NCBI GenBank assembly: GCA_031308135.1
Contig: JAHLJT010009436.1
Location: 136,654,950-136,718,949 of the forward strand
DNA length: 64,000 bases
Origin: Acheta domesticus
Taxonomy: Eukaryota; Arthropoda; Insecta; Orthoptera; Gryllidae
Reading direction: 5' to 3'
The translations under genes were made by a program, and so were the position numbers. The notes beneath the pieces were generated by a model. That model searched no databases, was not told where the DNA came from, and saw only the letters and a list, made by a program, of their open reading frames with translations. Positions 23,961-36,163 of this stretch are shown one piece after another; positions within the stretch are counted from its first letter, which is position 1; every line of letters begins with the position of its first letter.

Positions 23961-24895
23961 TACAAAAAGCAATGTGTTTCCATTTGTCCCAAATGCAAGA
24001 AGAAGAGAAGTACCAAAATGATGTAGCACTTATCTGTGTAATAATTTATATTGTTCTTTTTGAAAAGTGTAAAGAAAATAATTTTTATTTTTGAAAAATT
24101 AATTTTTATTTTTGAATTTTATTTTTTAAAAATTTTGTGAAAATTTTTTAAATAATTTCTTCCATTAGTTTCCGTCAAATTGTGAAATTCTGGATGAAGA
24201 TCATCGTCCAAATGTTTGGAGGAAAGTTATTCATTTTATGACACAATCTATTTAAAGCCGATAATTTAGCTAAGAAGTTCAAAATATGCATTAGCAGCCT
24301 TTGATTATCGTGAGCTGGAACACTCGTGAAAGATAGTCATTCCTACCGATGTCCTTTTTTAGTTCATTTATTGTCGCAATAACTCCAAGCCCCTTGATTT
24401 GTACCAAATTTCCAAATTTATAGAGAATTTCACGTAGATTCCTTTAAAAATCGTATTAAAAATATCTCAATTTTTTTCTCTCGTCTAAACTTTTCTCCTC
24501 AAACTCGAACATTTAATTTAGGCCGTAATGTTGTGAACCCTAGAAGAATCAAATACAAATTTCGTAAAGATAAAATGCGTCCACCTTAAATATTAGTAGT
24601 AGTAGTAGTATTGATACACAGAGAAATAATTTAATTAGAACCAGAATTATTTTAAGTTAAACAACTATCTTAAACTACCAATATTAATGATGGGTGTAGT
24701 AAATGAGTTAACAGTTAGCGGTAGTACCAAAACCTTATTGTAAATAGTAATAAAATTGTATTCAAGCTCTTGAAAGGCCTACTGGCCGAACAAGAAATAA
24801 AGAAAGAAAAAACATCGATTGTCTTTATTTATAATTGAATTTTGCAAGTGGTAAGTAACAGGAGTAATAATGTTCAATTATAATAACATAATTAT

Positions 24896-25600
24896 TACCT
24901 ATAGTTGTGACTTACATTAATAGCAATGTTCTGTGGTAGAAGACATGGGATAACAATTATCTGTGTGCCGCAGTGAGGAAAATTTATACACTTATAATTA
25001 ACACATATTAAACTTTAATATCTACCTTTTTTTGTGTTTTTTGTGCCTTCATAAAATTGAGCTTTTCATTGCATTCAAATTTAAATAATAAAAAAACTAC
25101 GGGTTTATTGACCTGTAAAATCACCTGTCCAATAGGTCAACATTTATTCTAAAGAATTTCAATATTGACAATTTTTTTATGAAATGGTCCCCAATAGTTT
25201 TAATATTCTAAGTAATTATTTTTACAATCAATGGGTCTGAGAATCTGACTATCTTGTTTCTACGACCTTGCAAATTGTCGGATGTTTATTTAGAGCCTTC
25301 TGTTATACAATAACACCCCGTTTCTATATGGAGACAACTGACAACGATAACCCATTACGTTACACTTTTCACATTGTTATAACAATATGTTCAGTTTGAC
25401 AATATATGTGTACCAACAAGTGGAATTTATTTAATAACATTCTGTAAATGGTCACAGACACCAAACATTTGAACGTCTTGATTTTTTTTATTCACTATGT
25501 TTAATTTTCCTTTCTGGCGTATTAACAAACAAATTATGAACTCTTGGCACTGTAGACCAGCCAAATTAGGTTTTTTGTTTTTGTTTCTTTTGTTGTTATT
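24896..25600. other. AT-rich spacer without a recognisable gene
   Basis: No domain, RNA gene or repeat boundary was found. Confidence 0.4.
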
Positions 25601-25611
25601 GTTCTTTTTTG

Positions 25612-25680
25612 GTGTGCGTGTGTGAGTTTGTGTGTGTGTGTGTTTTGGTGTGTGTGTGTGTGTATGTATGGGGGTGTGGG
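25612..25680 (+). repeat. GT-rich microsatellite
   Basis: An interrupted run of GT dinucleotides ends in a G-rich TGGGGGTGTGGGTGGG stretch. The His/Thr-rich frame on the opposite strand is a by-product of this run. Confidence 0.85.
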
Positions 25681-25744
25681 TGGGAAAATTGCTTTTGATT
25701 ACCTCTGATATAATAAATATATTTCTCAAGGTATATGATATATA

Positions 25745-25915
25745 ATAAACATGAATTCCAAGGGACCGAAATAATCGGAGTTCTTGTTATAAAAATTCGT
25801 GTTATTCGAGTATTATAAATGACCGTATTGCCATAATCCCTTTCCGGGACGGAGGTTTTTTTCGTGTTACGGCGAAATTCGTGTTAAGCGAGTTCATGCT
25901 AACGTGGGTTTGCTG
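25745..25915 (+). mobile_element. pogo/Tigger-like MITE, copy 1 (degenerate)
   Basis: It matches 31786-31962 through AAATAATCGGA, TGTTATAAAAATTC and AGTATTATAAATGACCGTATT. The right end reads inverted as CAGCAAACCCACGTTAGCA and is followed by TA. The left terminus is eroded. Confidence 0.65.
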
Positions 25916-26104
25916 TAATTGTAATCAGAATCAGACACAATTTTAAAAACCTATTTGCTTACTATTTACAGTTTTGTTTTCGATAATTTCATGCATATTT
26001 CTCAAATTATCGTGTCAATTATCTTCTCTTATCACTTACTGTCACTGCTAAAAATGCATGAACACAATGCTTTCACTCAAACATTGAGCATAAGCTCATA
26101 CGCA

Positions 26105-26385
26105 GGTGTGGATCCAGCCGATCATTTGGTGGAACGGGGGGAGTGGTATCGCAGATTTTTGCGAAATAATAAACACTATTTGTTATTATATTGTATATTA
26201 TTTATATACTGTAGATATGATACTATACAATTTTATTGTTTAAATAATTACATTATTGGAACGTAAATAAATATTTAAATGAATTTTGCCAAATGAAGGA
26301 AGGTAAAACGAGAAAACTCTTGGCCTTTTGGGGGGCCATGGCTTCCATGCTCCCCCTACACTTGATCCGCCAGTGCTCATTTATA
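26105..26385 (+). mobile_element. Possible small DNA element with GGATC-containing ends
   Basis: The left end GTGTGGATCCAG and the inverted right end CTGGCGGATCAAG are similar. Both are followed by G-rich blocks (ACGGGGGGAG; GTAGGGGGAGC). This resembles widespread short DNA elements with TGGCGGATC ends, but no target duplication was confirmed. Confidence 0.35.
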
Positions 26386-27084
26386 ACCTTTATTTCTCAT
26401 TAATCCTATACATTTTACAAAGTAGCTTTCCATTATAGTTTCTTCCTTTGCCAGCTAGTTTTAAAAGGCTTTTTTAAGAAAAGATTTGATATCCCTAGAT
26501 GACGTAAAATCGCATTGACAAACACTGTCTTCTTGCCTGTATCAGTCCTCACTTGAGGAGTAACTAACTTGAGTTGTTTCACATGACTGGGATTCGTCGA
26601 AAACTAGATAAGTTCTTTGAAAGAAGAATGAAGTGATGTTATGCATACCCAGCATTTTTCTGTGTGTGTAACAGGTATAGTGTGCAGCCGACTTGATGTT
26701 TTCTTATAAAGAACTTCTCATTTGTGCAGGGGAACGCCTTAAGGGTCTGACGCCCCATTAGCCTTCGCCCCCTTAGGTGTATCACGGTTAATATGGGACA
26801 CCCAATATACTCGTAATATGGACGATTTTATGTATTCTCATTTCGTGTAGTAACGAATGATGTAAACTAAGCCTGGAGTAGACGAAGTTTGAATGATTTG
26901 TAGACGATGACTAAGCCATCAAAATAAGCTAATCTTTTAAATGAAAACGTTGGAATAAGATAAAATATTTTATTATTACGCGTATTTTAAGACCAACAGC
27001 AACCAGAGTAGATCAATTTTATGAAAGACAATTTCTTTACTTTGTAAACAAAGTTGATTTGGACCTGCATTCGTGGAACGACCT

Positions 27085-27430
27085 TTGCATTCTCTCGTAG
27101 GCGCCCTGAGCGCGAGGGGAAGCGTGGCCGCAGCAACGCGGCGGCGGCGGCGCTGGCTGTCGCGAACAAAGACGACGCGAGCAAGACAGAGGGAGACAGG
27201 ACAGCGTCGCATTCTCCGCGGCGTGGCGGGCGAGCGGGAGCCCAGCCCCGGCAAGAGCAGTCTTCCGCCTCGAGACACGCTTAGTTCAGTCATCTGCTGC
27301 CAGTGGCGCTGCTCGCATTCACCAGTCACCTCCAGTACTCGACTGTGCGCCGGGTATCAAGGGGCTTGATCGCGTCACTCGGCCATCGCCGTGGCCCACG
27401 TTGCGCGGACAGATGAAGCCGTTGGGGCGC
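27085..27430. promoter_or_regulatory. GC/CpG-rich island 1
   Basis: An abruptly GC- and CpG-rich block within AT-rich DNA includes a GCGGCGGCGGCGGCG run. Frames are open on both strands, as expected from composition alone, and none resembles a protein. Such islands often mark promoters or 5' exons; that is inference only. Confidence 0.3.
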
Positions 27431-27469
27431 AAAATGGCTGACCTGGCGGCAGCTATGGATGGAAACCAC

Positions 27470-27775
27470 AAATAAAGATCAAATATGACGGATGTTGACC
27501 AATTTAGAAGTGATTCCCATCAGGAGTGGATTATACGTCTACAAGCTTACAAACGTTAACTGGTTAGGGGTCACCAAACTTCATTTTTTTAAACGAAACA
27601 TATAAACATGACTACCATGATCGCAGCTAAAGATATCGCGAATAAACGAGTTTGTAATATTTGCTTAAAGAGCAAATATGACGAATGTCGACCATTTAAG
27701 TAGAAGTTCCAATCAGGGGTGGATTATTCTAAAAGCATACCAACGTTCGCTGGATGGGTAAATGCCCCCGAACTT
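27470..27775 (+). repeat. Diverged ~115-bp direct repeat
   Basis: 27470-27585 and 27660-27775 share AGATCAAATATGACGGATG / AGAGCAAATATGACGAATG, then ATCAGG.GTGGATTAT, then CAAACGTTAACTGG / CAACGTTCGCTGG. The family is unknown. Confidence 0.55.
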
Positions 27776-28015
27776 TTTAAAAATATATGTAATACAAAAT
27801 GATTTTTCAATTGAGTAAGTTATTGTTTGTTTTCAAATAGATTTTAATTAGTACATGTTCAATATGACATTATTAGGAGATCCTTGGTGAGGGCCCCTTG
27901 AGATTTTGAAACGTTTATTTATTGTTAGCTTCGAAGGTGTGTGCAGCCTGAAATAAAATGGGGAAATGTAATATTTCTGGCCCCCTTAACCATTAAACTT
28001 TTTTTATTTACTGTG

Positions 28016-28042
28016 ACATCTGCAGCCAGTGGTGCAGATGTT
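28016..28042. repeat. Small palindrome with ACATCTGC arms
   Basis: ACATCTGC and GCAGATGT arms surround a short centre. The same palindrome recurs at 28078-28103 as the inner stem of a larger hairpin. Confidence 0.6.
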
Positions 28043-28051
28043 ATAGTCACT

Positions 28052-28127
28052 ATTAAACTGAAAATTGTACATAAGAGACATCTGCTGCCAGTGGCGCAGA
28101 TGTTGCATGTCCAATTTTCAGTTTAAT
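28052..28127. repeat. 76-bp hairpin
   Basis: A perfect 16-bp stem ATTAAACTGAAAATTG (28052-28067) pairs with 28112-28127. Inside it is a second stem, ACATCTGC with GCAGATGT (28078-28085 and 28096-28103). It could be a tiny foldback element or a structured RNA source. Confidence 0.65.
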
Positions 28128-28466
28128 TGTGAATTTTTAAATGGATTTTGGGGCGCTTACAAGAAGGATCAACTCCAATTTAGCATTTGTTCGAGATTTG
28201 TTTCGTACATTCTTCGACATTTAGATCTTTTAAGCCGGTTGTAAATTTTTTTGACTCATTTTTTGAGGTTTGTAGGGGAGTGAGTGTAAATTGAACCATC
28301 TATCAAGAGCGCATTCGAAAGTTACTCACGTTTTGTCCCGAATTCGTCTGTTACTCTATAGTATGCAATGCATAATTTTCAATAATTGAAAGGTAGGTTT
28401 TGAAAAAATTGAAATCTTACGTTTTGAAAAAATTAAGTGCTTTTCACATTTCATTCCACATCTTTT

Positions 28467-28532
28467 TACGTAATCCGTGTGTTATACTATAAAATTATAA
28501 ATTATACATCATGTATAACACACTATTACGCG
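28467..28532. repeat. Inverted repeat with ~19-bp arms
   Basis: CGTAATCCGTGTGTTATAC pairs with GTATAACACACTATTACG with two mismatches around an AT-rich centre. It is a small foldback of unknown type. Confidence 0.5.
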
Positions 28533-29419
28533 CGTTTTAAAAACATATATGTTTTCCAAACGCGCCCAATTTAACAAATTCATAGACTTTACTCCCAAAT
28601 TGCAGAAGTCCTGATACAATGTCAGGAGCTAAACTGAAATTAAAATAATCGGATACGTAAAATACATACAAAATGTGTAATTATTTTGAAATGTTTGACA
28701 CATAAGTACTTTTTTAAGTTGTAAAATAGTAAAAACAAACTAAATGTGTTTTTTTCACTACTAAGTAAAAGAGCCAACATTTTTACAAAGTTCATACGTA
28801 ACAACAAAACAACCTTCAACAATAAGGCAAAAATACTTTCTAATAAATACGGCAACAATTTATGGACAGATTAATGAACCAAACCGTTTGTCATCACTCT
28901 AAATTTTAAAATGAATCTATACGTTATGCATTCATTTTTATCATGAATTAAACTAATTTACGAGGAAAAATTATTCTGTAGGGTCACGGTGCTCCTTTCA
29001 ATATTTTTAGCTTCCCCCCTCCCACTATGCACACCTAGCTTCAATTTTTAAAAAGTTTTTTCGGAATGGGAAAACGTCTTTGGATGTGATGTTATGCGTT
29101 CAATATACAAATACGATGACTGTTTTGAATAAACTGAGTAAAATAAAAAAAAGGAGTACATGGTCCCCTTACCCAGGGTTGCCAGATTGAGAAATTTTGT
29201 CCCTAAAATGGGGATTTTTATCGTTGTGGGGAAAGAATGGGGAATATAAATGAGCGGGGAATTGTTTGGGACATTTTGGGGGAAATTATTTTCATTCGGA
29301 GTTGAGATAGGAATACTATTCACGTTATTCTCACTCATATTTATGTATCAAAAAGAGAAAAATAAACGGCAGCCGTAGAGAAAGAAAACATGAGAAAAGG
29401 GATGATATAGGCTTGGTGG

Positions 29420-29816
29420 TAAGGTCCGATTAAATTAAGAAGGTGATTGACATTTGTGAGTGGAGGGGAGCGACGTTGCCAGGTCGCAAAACACTGAGCA
29501 CGTGTTACCGGGACACGAAAACAAACACTTCAAAAAATACGTGTAAAATTGTAAAAAATACGACAAAAGCCTAACCTCAACGCAACTCATCACAACACAG
29601 TACACACTGCGCGCGCAGCACACAGGCAGAAACGCGGGCGGCGCGGCGGCAGGGAAGTCGCTGTGCGATGCTCAAATGTTCCCCGTGTTCGGCAGTGGCA
29701 ACTGAGCGACCTGACACGTCACGTTTAGTCTCTCTGGTTGGCAGCTGCCATGGAAACGGGAGAGGCGTCCTGACGTCACACAGAACTGTCAATCACCTTA
29801 ATTTAATCGGACCTTA
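29420..29816. mobile_element. 397-bp MITE with ~30-bp terminal inverted repeats
   Basis: Left end TAAGGTCCGATTAAATTAAG then GGTGATTGAC; the right end inverted reads the same, with a two-base AA difference. The interior is GC-rich and contains TGACGTCA (29771-29778). The target duplication is unclear (at most GG). Superfamily not assigned. Confidence 0.7.
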
Positions 29817-31180
29817 GGAATGGCTCCTTGGAAGAAGGGTATCGAGCAGCTTAAGGGGGCGATGATTGGTTGATTTGAATTTAAGGAGACAGTCAATGAA
29901 ATCGTCACGGACAGCTCATTTCTTTGGGCCATAATTTGGAGAATATTTTTCGTTTGGTTGGAGTTGGAGAATGGAGAGGAGTTTGACATATTGATATAAA
30001 GACCCTACTTTACATTTTACCTATACATCTCATCCAGTACAACCATTCAAAAGTTTTATAAATAATAGAATAATTATAAAAAATGTGTATCTTATGTGAA
30101 TTATCTATGTATCTTAGGTAAATTGTAAATTGATACTCGTGATCGCTTATGATCCTGTTGTTTAAGAGTGACCTTAAAAAATAAATTTAATAAAAAGAGA
30201 ATTTTGTTTCATTAGAGAGGTTATTTGAGGAAATTCCGTGTTTGTGGCGGCAAGAGAGCTCGTAACACATCTGTTAACGCTACCCTTACCCCTCCCGCTG
30301 AATCCTTCGCTCCTAGTTCCATCTTCAATGCCATTATAAAATATCATTGAAAAAGCAAGACAAAAGGGCAAAAGCCCTTGTCTGTCGCACGAAAATTCGT
30401 AACATTATTGTCAACGAGTTACACTTTGAAATCCTGAAGATCCAGTGACGACAATGACTCTAGAACTGGGAACAAAATACGATGTCACGGCTCCAATACT
30501 AACAGTCATGAGAGAGCGGCCGTTATGTGCATTGGTGTTATGTGCATCCCATTATCAAAGTTACTGACCATAATTGTTCCTCAAATTTTTCATTCGCTTT
30601 CATTTTTTTAATAAATAAATAATAGAGAACAATACTTATTGTACTAAAAACAATATTAAGAATTGTAACTTAAAATTGAAGAAATGAGGTTGTAAATTAA
30701 ATAAGTAATGCGTTACATGGTATCGATGAAATTGCCTTCTTAAAAGGAAAATAACATCATATAATTCCATACTACGTCAAGAAGACGAAGACACTCCCCC
30801 TCATACCTAATATTTAGATTTGCCCCTGCTCTTAGAGAAAGCCTTGATAGCACCGACCGGGCCCCGGTATCATTTGGTAGAGTACACCGCCTGGCCACCT
30901 TCTTCTGCCTCCTGGTCGCCGGGCACCGCCCGGTCTAACTACCTAGTCGCTGGCTAGTCCGGATTAAACTCGCTCTGTCCGAACAGGGGGGCGTGCGTAT
31001 TGTTGAGGAATGGTGCTTTAAATTAATTTATGTTTTATTACTGCCCCGTTAATAATTGTTATTCATGAAGAAATGGCATACATGTGCTCAAATTTTATTA
31101 AAGGCACTACTTACTTAAGAGTTAAAAGGGCCTGTGTGTCCGTCCGCTCGGAAACCCAGGGAACAGCCGAGAATCGTATG
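29817..31180. other. AT-rich DNA without a recognisable gene
   Basis: A GC-richer patch occurs at about 30850-30995, but I could not identify a domain, RNA gene or transposon end. Confidence 0.4.
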
Positions 31181-31184
31181 ATAA

Positions 31185-31229
31185 ATTTATATATATAGAT
31201 ATAGATAGATATATAGATATAGATATATA
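31185..31229 (+). repeat. AT/GATA microsatellite
   Basis: An interrupted run of ATAT and AGATAT units. Confidence 0.85.
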
Positions 31230-31785
31230 CATAATCCCAAAGATGTGGTAGTAGGTTAACTGCTGGTTAATTTGGCAGGTAATTTCGAAAAGGGCGAGTC
31301 GTCGTTTGCATCGTCGAAAAACTATTTTCTCTACGAATATATGTATCCAAGCAGATTCTGAGGATGAAAAAAAACAAGACAAGCCGTGTGTGTGCGATCC
31401 AAGTGAAATTTTGACGACTACAGCACGAGGGCGACAAGTTCTTCGAATGCTTACAAAAATTTCTCTTTACTTAAAATGTGGGAAGCATTTTGAAATGAGA
31501 AGCACAGAGAAAAAAGTTCGGGAAGACTGACGAAGTGTGTGATTTAGTGACAATACTTTGAAATTATTGCGCCTAATATATGCATAAATTGAAATAAAAG
31601 TATTGCTTATTGTAATACTTGTAAAGTTATTAGAAAGTACTTAATCTTTCTTCGGTTTTTAATTTATAATGAAACCACTGAAGGTGGAATATTTACAGCA
31701 GTGAAAGGATAGAACGGTTCCCACCAGCCGACATAAATTCAATGGCGTCAAAGCAGTCCCCTTCTGAACCAAATAAAAATTAGTA

Positions 31786-31962
31786 CCGTATACCCTCATT
31801 AACACGAATCCCAAGAAACCGAAATAATCGGATCGTGTTATAAAAATTCATGTTATCCAAGTATTATAAATGACCGTATTACCGTATTCCCTTGTCGGGA
31901 TCCAAGTTTTGTTCCTGTTATGGCGAAATGTGTTAAGCGAGTTCGTGCTAACGAGGGTACTG
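31786..31962 (+). mobile_element. pogo/Tigger-like MITE, copy 2
   Basis: 177 bp flanked by TA on both sides. The left terminus CCGTATACCCTCATTAACAC and the inverted right terminus CAGTACCCTCGTTAGCACG form the repeat. CAGT..CCTCGTTA-type ends with TA target sites are typical of pogo/Tigger elements. The interior matches 25745-25915. Confidence 0.75.
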
Positions 31963-32149
31963 TACAATTATATTTATTGAAATTATAGGCTCTTCGAAAG
32001 TAAAAATCTACGTACAAAATTAATTCTCAATTCATACAATTCTCATCTCAAGCAATCTCTCACTTATATCATTAAATTCGATGACCAGTAGTCAAAAAAA
32101 ATTCGTGTCGGGTTACGTGGACTCCATCTTTGTTTGCGAGGTCGCATTT

Positions 32150-32420
32150 CATCCGGCCACAACAGGCATGACGACGTCACACCAACTGCGCGACTGAGCG
32201 CGACTCGGGTAGCACCCCGGCCGGGCACACATCCTCGTCAAAGAGGTGTCGGAAGAGCTCATAATCGGCGCTCCGTGCGGCGGCCGGCAGAACTAAGTAG
32301 CTAGTGGCGGTTCGGCAAAGCACACTCTGCCACCTCCGTGACAAGCATGTTCGCCCTGCGCTAAACGGTGGACGGCGTACGCAACGGCTGTGTTGTGCGC
32401 ATCGGGATCATCTTCTTTCT
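32150..32420. promoter_or_regulatory. GC/CpG-rich island 2
   Basis: A CpG-dense block with a GACGTCA half-CRE-like site near 32174. No coding signal or splice structure was identified. A promoter role is inferred only from composition. Confidence 0.28.
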
Positions 32421-32625
32421 GCACCCCTCGTTTGTCCTGTCATCCTGTCATAGGAGGGGGGTTCGTTCGTTCGTTCAGATACATTTCATATCCGGTATAT
32501 CGTATCGTATCCGGTATCGTATAATGTGTGAGGAATCAAATGAACGCAAAAGACTGCCGAATGAAGAGTAGAGTAGATTTCTTCTCGAAAAATGGTGATT
32601 GATGATTATAACAACAACCAGAACA

Positions 32626-32626
32626 A

Positions 32627-32688
<62 letters not shown>

Positions 32689-32735
32689 CAATAATAATAA
32701 TACAATAATAAAACTAATAATAAGAGTAATAATAA
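32626..32735 (+). repeat. AAT trinucleotide microsatellite
   Basis: About 110 bp of ATA/AAT repeats with AAC interruptions. The Tyr- and Leu-rich minus-strand frames over it are artefacts of the repeat. Confidence 0.95.
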
Positions 32736-32799
32736 TGATGCCACCGGTAGCACATCCATCGTAATAAATTCGAAATTCCATAATTAATGAGGAAACTGA

Positions 32800-33755
32800 T
32801 AGTGTTTTTATTTATTTATTTTAAGAAATCTACTCATGACTCCCGAACTCGAGGGAGCGTTATCAGACGAGGATGAACACAAGTTTAACTCATCTCGTAA
32901 CTTCGATGTTCGTAAATGAAAACAATGATCTTGAAAGCGAAGAGAGATTCTCCCATCGTTGTGATTGGCTGTCGGGAAGTCCGCTTCGCCTTGTAATAGC
33001 GATTTGACATGGACCGGACGATTCTGCTTCCACCCCTGGAGACCTCATAAGTAGCTAAGGCCCGACACGAACCCACATTAGCCACTTACACATAGCAGTA
33101 AAACGCGAAATGCGTGCGAACTGCAAACATACAAGAACACCAACCTTCGGCGAAGCCGAAAAAAAGAAGAAATATGGAAATGTAATGGAAAGAAATTTCT
33201 ACGTATATGAACAAGTAAACATCTACATAACCTCAGATATATTAGTTTAAGTAATGTTAAAAGCGTGAAACATTAATGAATCAAATCAATAGAAACTAAA
33301 CGAAAATAATTATCCGAAGCATTTACTAATTTATGTGAGTACAGAATTAGATGATTATAAACGAATTTAAGAAAAATATCTCCCATAATTGATATATTGG
33401 ATGGTCGTTCTGCACATTGCCTTCTAAGACTATCAAGTACTCATTAAATAATAGTCTTTTGTAAAAAACACACACACTTTATACTCTCACACTTAAAAAA
33501 CACACACTGTCGTTAATTAACATTAGTTTTTATCCTTGTCCTTTATCTTTATATTCTAGAATATTTAGTTTGAATAAAATGTTTCAAAACTGCATTCAGT
33601 AGTACTCCTATTCTCTGGTTACATATTTTGATTTACTATTTTTCATAAAACCAGTGTATATTAATTATTCTTTCTGTCACTGGTAATGTTTTCGATAAAT
33701 GAAATGGTCCGCAGTGCGCTCTCTACCTCGCATACTCACACGCAGAAGTGAAGTA
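32800..33755. other. AT-rich DNA without a recognisable gene
   Basis: No interpretable feature was seen. Confidence 0.4.
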
Positions 33756-34270
33756 CTAGGATGAACCGCTAGATGTCGACACTGTCGAAGCGTCTCTCCT
33801 GGCCAACGTAGAACAACAGCCACTGCGCATCACAACGCCCTGTTGGTGTTGCATGGCGCACACGCAGAACAAACGGCTCTGAAGAGCTGGTATGAAGGCA
33901 TCCGACAGCCGCAGTAGACGAGGAAGACTGTCAATCAAGTCAGTCCTTCGTCGCAATACCTCTTTCCCAGAGTCCTCATGCAGAAGCAAAAGAGACCTTC
34001 GATTTTGAAACTCGCTGGCAGTTGCCTGCAGTCCCAGGCTTCACGAAAAACAGACCACGCCTGCCCTTTTGACAAAGCAAAGAAGCAACTCTCGCTTCCT
34101 TGTGGTTATCCTTGCGGGCTGCTCGATGGCCGTCACAGACAGCGCATAGGTTGGGTGCGTCTGCGGCCGGCAGCAGCGGCCAGGAGGTGGCGCGAGCGCG
34201 ACGGAGTGCGTGGCAGCGCCGCGGCCGCGTCGCGACGCAGTGTTCACCAACGGATGGGCTGAAACACACG
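33756..34270. promoter_or_regulatory. GC/CpG-rich island 3
   Basis: A moderately to strongly GC-rich segment culminates in a CpG-dense stretch (34150-34250, with GCGCCGCGGCCGCGTCGCG). Frames are open on both strands without domain content. It could be a promoter and first-exon region of an unseen gene. Confidence 0.3.
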
Positions 34271-34280
34271 CGCTGTGAAA

Positions 34281-34672
34281 GCAGGGTGGCCCCTCATTTC
34301 GCTGAACAAATTTCCCTGACTTTTCTCGGTTTTCCGGTGCATTTTTTTTTCACTTTTCAGATACGTTTTGTAATTTTACATTACTGTGAGAAAATTTTAA
34401 GGTTAATCTGATACTAATTGATCAGCTCTCTGATTTCACCGTGACAAAGAACTAATTCACAATTTTTTCTCACCAAATAAAAACTAACCAAAAAAGAATG
34501 TGTATTGTAAATCTGATACTAGTATTAGAATATTATTTAGTTTTTTAACGCTCTCAAAATTTTCCCTGGCTTCTAACGATTCTTCTAAAAAAAATCCCTG
34601 GTTTTTCCCTGCCTGTTCCCAGAGCAATTAAATTCCCCGATTTTTGCATGTTTTTCAGAAAATGGCCACCCA
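34281..34672. mobile_element. Non-autonomous DNA element with CAGGGTGGCC ends
   Basis: It starts CAGGGTGGCCCCTCATTTC and ends ATGGCCACCC, an imperfect terminal inverted repeat. The interior repeats TTTCCCTGAC and TTCCCTGG-type words. This composition (CAGGGTGGCC ends, many CCCTG words) is common in hAT-like MITEs of many animals. The 8-bp duplication could not be confirmed. Confidence 0.5.
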
Positions 34673-35735
34673 GGTTAACCAGGAAAACATTTGCTATTTT
34701 TGTATTTTCTTTATTTTGTTCGCCTGATACTTACTACTTAGAGGACAATCTAGAAGAGTAAAAAGTTGTATATAATTTTCAAAAATTCTACATTTTATTC
34801 TTAAAAAACAGCTGTAAGTAAACAGTCCTTTTCACCTAGGTGGAAAGTACTTTTCATCAATCAGAACATGCAATTTCAGATTTGTAGCATGCTAGAAAAA
34901 AAATCTTTTATCAACACGTTATACTCGTTAACCAATTTTCCTCATATTCCCCGTATTGGCACCAAACAATAACAACTTCTGGAATAATAATGTTCAATTC
35001 GATTTTGGTAAAATTGTCTAATTCGATATTCCGCCACATTTATGTCCACTGACCTCAGAAGAATTATTTGACTTATTTTTCTTCTTTTGTCAATCAAACG
35101 TTATCCACAGATCGACTTCGCAAGACCTACTGACTGTCACATCCGAATTGCATGCTAGCATGTTTGCCGATATTACTTTTCGTCCAGCATGACACGTCGT
35201 CATGGAGTCACCCCCGCTATCGTCCATATTTTCTCTGACGTGTCCCATACCAAACACTTCACTTTCTCTCTAGAACACGTTGGATCATACACAAGTTTAT
35301 CAGTCATCATGCTATCAACACAATCTTGTCCTAATTCACGTATAATCTGCTCTGATACAAACATTAGGAAATAAATATACCACATAACAAGAACAAAGTC
35401 GTTTTTAGAAAAATTGAAAAAGATCTACGTCATTTTTATCGGGGAATAAACATATTTACATTTTCGTTACGTCTGGCTTTGGCCAGCTTTCGAAATTTTC
35501 AGGGAGTAAGTGGGGTTCGAAATACAATGATCCTCGAAGGGACATGTTAGTGTTACAATGTGTTACAAAATTGGGAAGAGTATTAGAAAAAGCTAAGTTT
35601 TGCCAACGTTTTTTTTTAATGACCCCTTTTACTTTTATTAAATTTCAAATCATAATTTTTTAAAAAATCGTTTTTTTCTTTCGCATTTTCCTTTTTCTGT
35701 TTTTCTTTTTTCTTTTTCCTTTCCTTTCGCCCACG
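34673..35735. other. AT-rich DNA without a recognisable gene
   Basis: A minus-strand frame at 35200-35385 is open but matches nothing I know. Confidence 0.35.
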
Positions 35736-35739
35736 CGCG

Positions 35740-36015
35740 CGTTCTCGCTAGGCGCAGACCACTGAGTGCCCGGCGCGCAGCCCCGACGTTCCGCCGTCGT
35801 CTGCGGGCCTGGTGGTGCAGCCGCGCCGAGGTACGCAATCCTCGCCGCACGGCAGGGAGGGGACGAGCGCGCGGGGAGACGAGCACGAGTCGTCGTCACT
35901 TGTCATTGTCGTCGCCACCGCCAGGTGGCTACGCGTCAAATCTCACACACCTTCGCGCCCGACTACCCCCTCCCAGACAGAATGCTCCCGTCCGTCAGCG
36001 TTCAGGAGGCCTAGC
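35740..36015. promoter_or_regulatory. GC/CpG-rich island 4
   Basis: A CpG-dense block follows a 60-bp pyrimidine-rich tract (35680-35740). Overlapping frames are open on both strands and lack recognisable domains. A promoter-like role is an inference. Confidence 0.3.
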
Positions 36016-36163
36016 TGAGAGAATCACAACGGATGGTTGGTTGTAACTGAGGAAAAATGTACGCGCGAATACTCAAGAACTTCTTGATGTTATATTTTAA
36101 TTTTTTATGTGAATTGGAAATTGATCAATATCAGTAACGACTTTTTTGGACCCGGCACAGCGT

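Larger units (their letters stand above)
21651..24895 (+). repeat. Repeat R, right copy, part 3 (contains two U units)
   Basis: This uninterrupted segment matches 5186-7491 joined to 11811-12740 in the left copy. It contains U units at 22385-23030 and 23335-23960 and shows the intact GGTTGAAC site (23741-23748) into which A inserted in the left copy. A ~165-bp piece (24563-24727) with a short TAG trinucleotide run is present only here. Confidence 0.85.

Noticed and set aside
25427..25729. His/Thr-rich 100-codon minus-strand frame
   Set aside because: It spans the GT microsatellite and low-complexity flanks; no domain or start context supports it.
26433..26600. Minus-strand text (RTDTGKKTVFV...) faintly like the C-terminus of a LINE ORF2
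   Set aside because: Too short, with stops just upstream, and the similarity is to a low-information motif.
32475..32781. Two long minus-strand frames rich in Tyr or Leu
   Set aside because: They are translations of the AAT microsatellite and have no other content.
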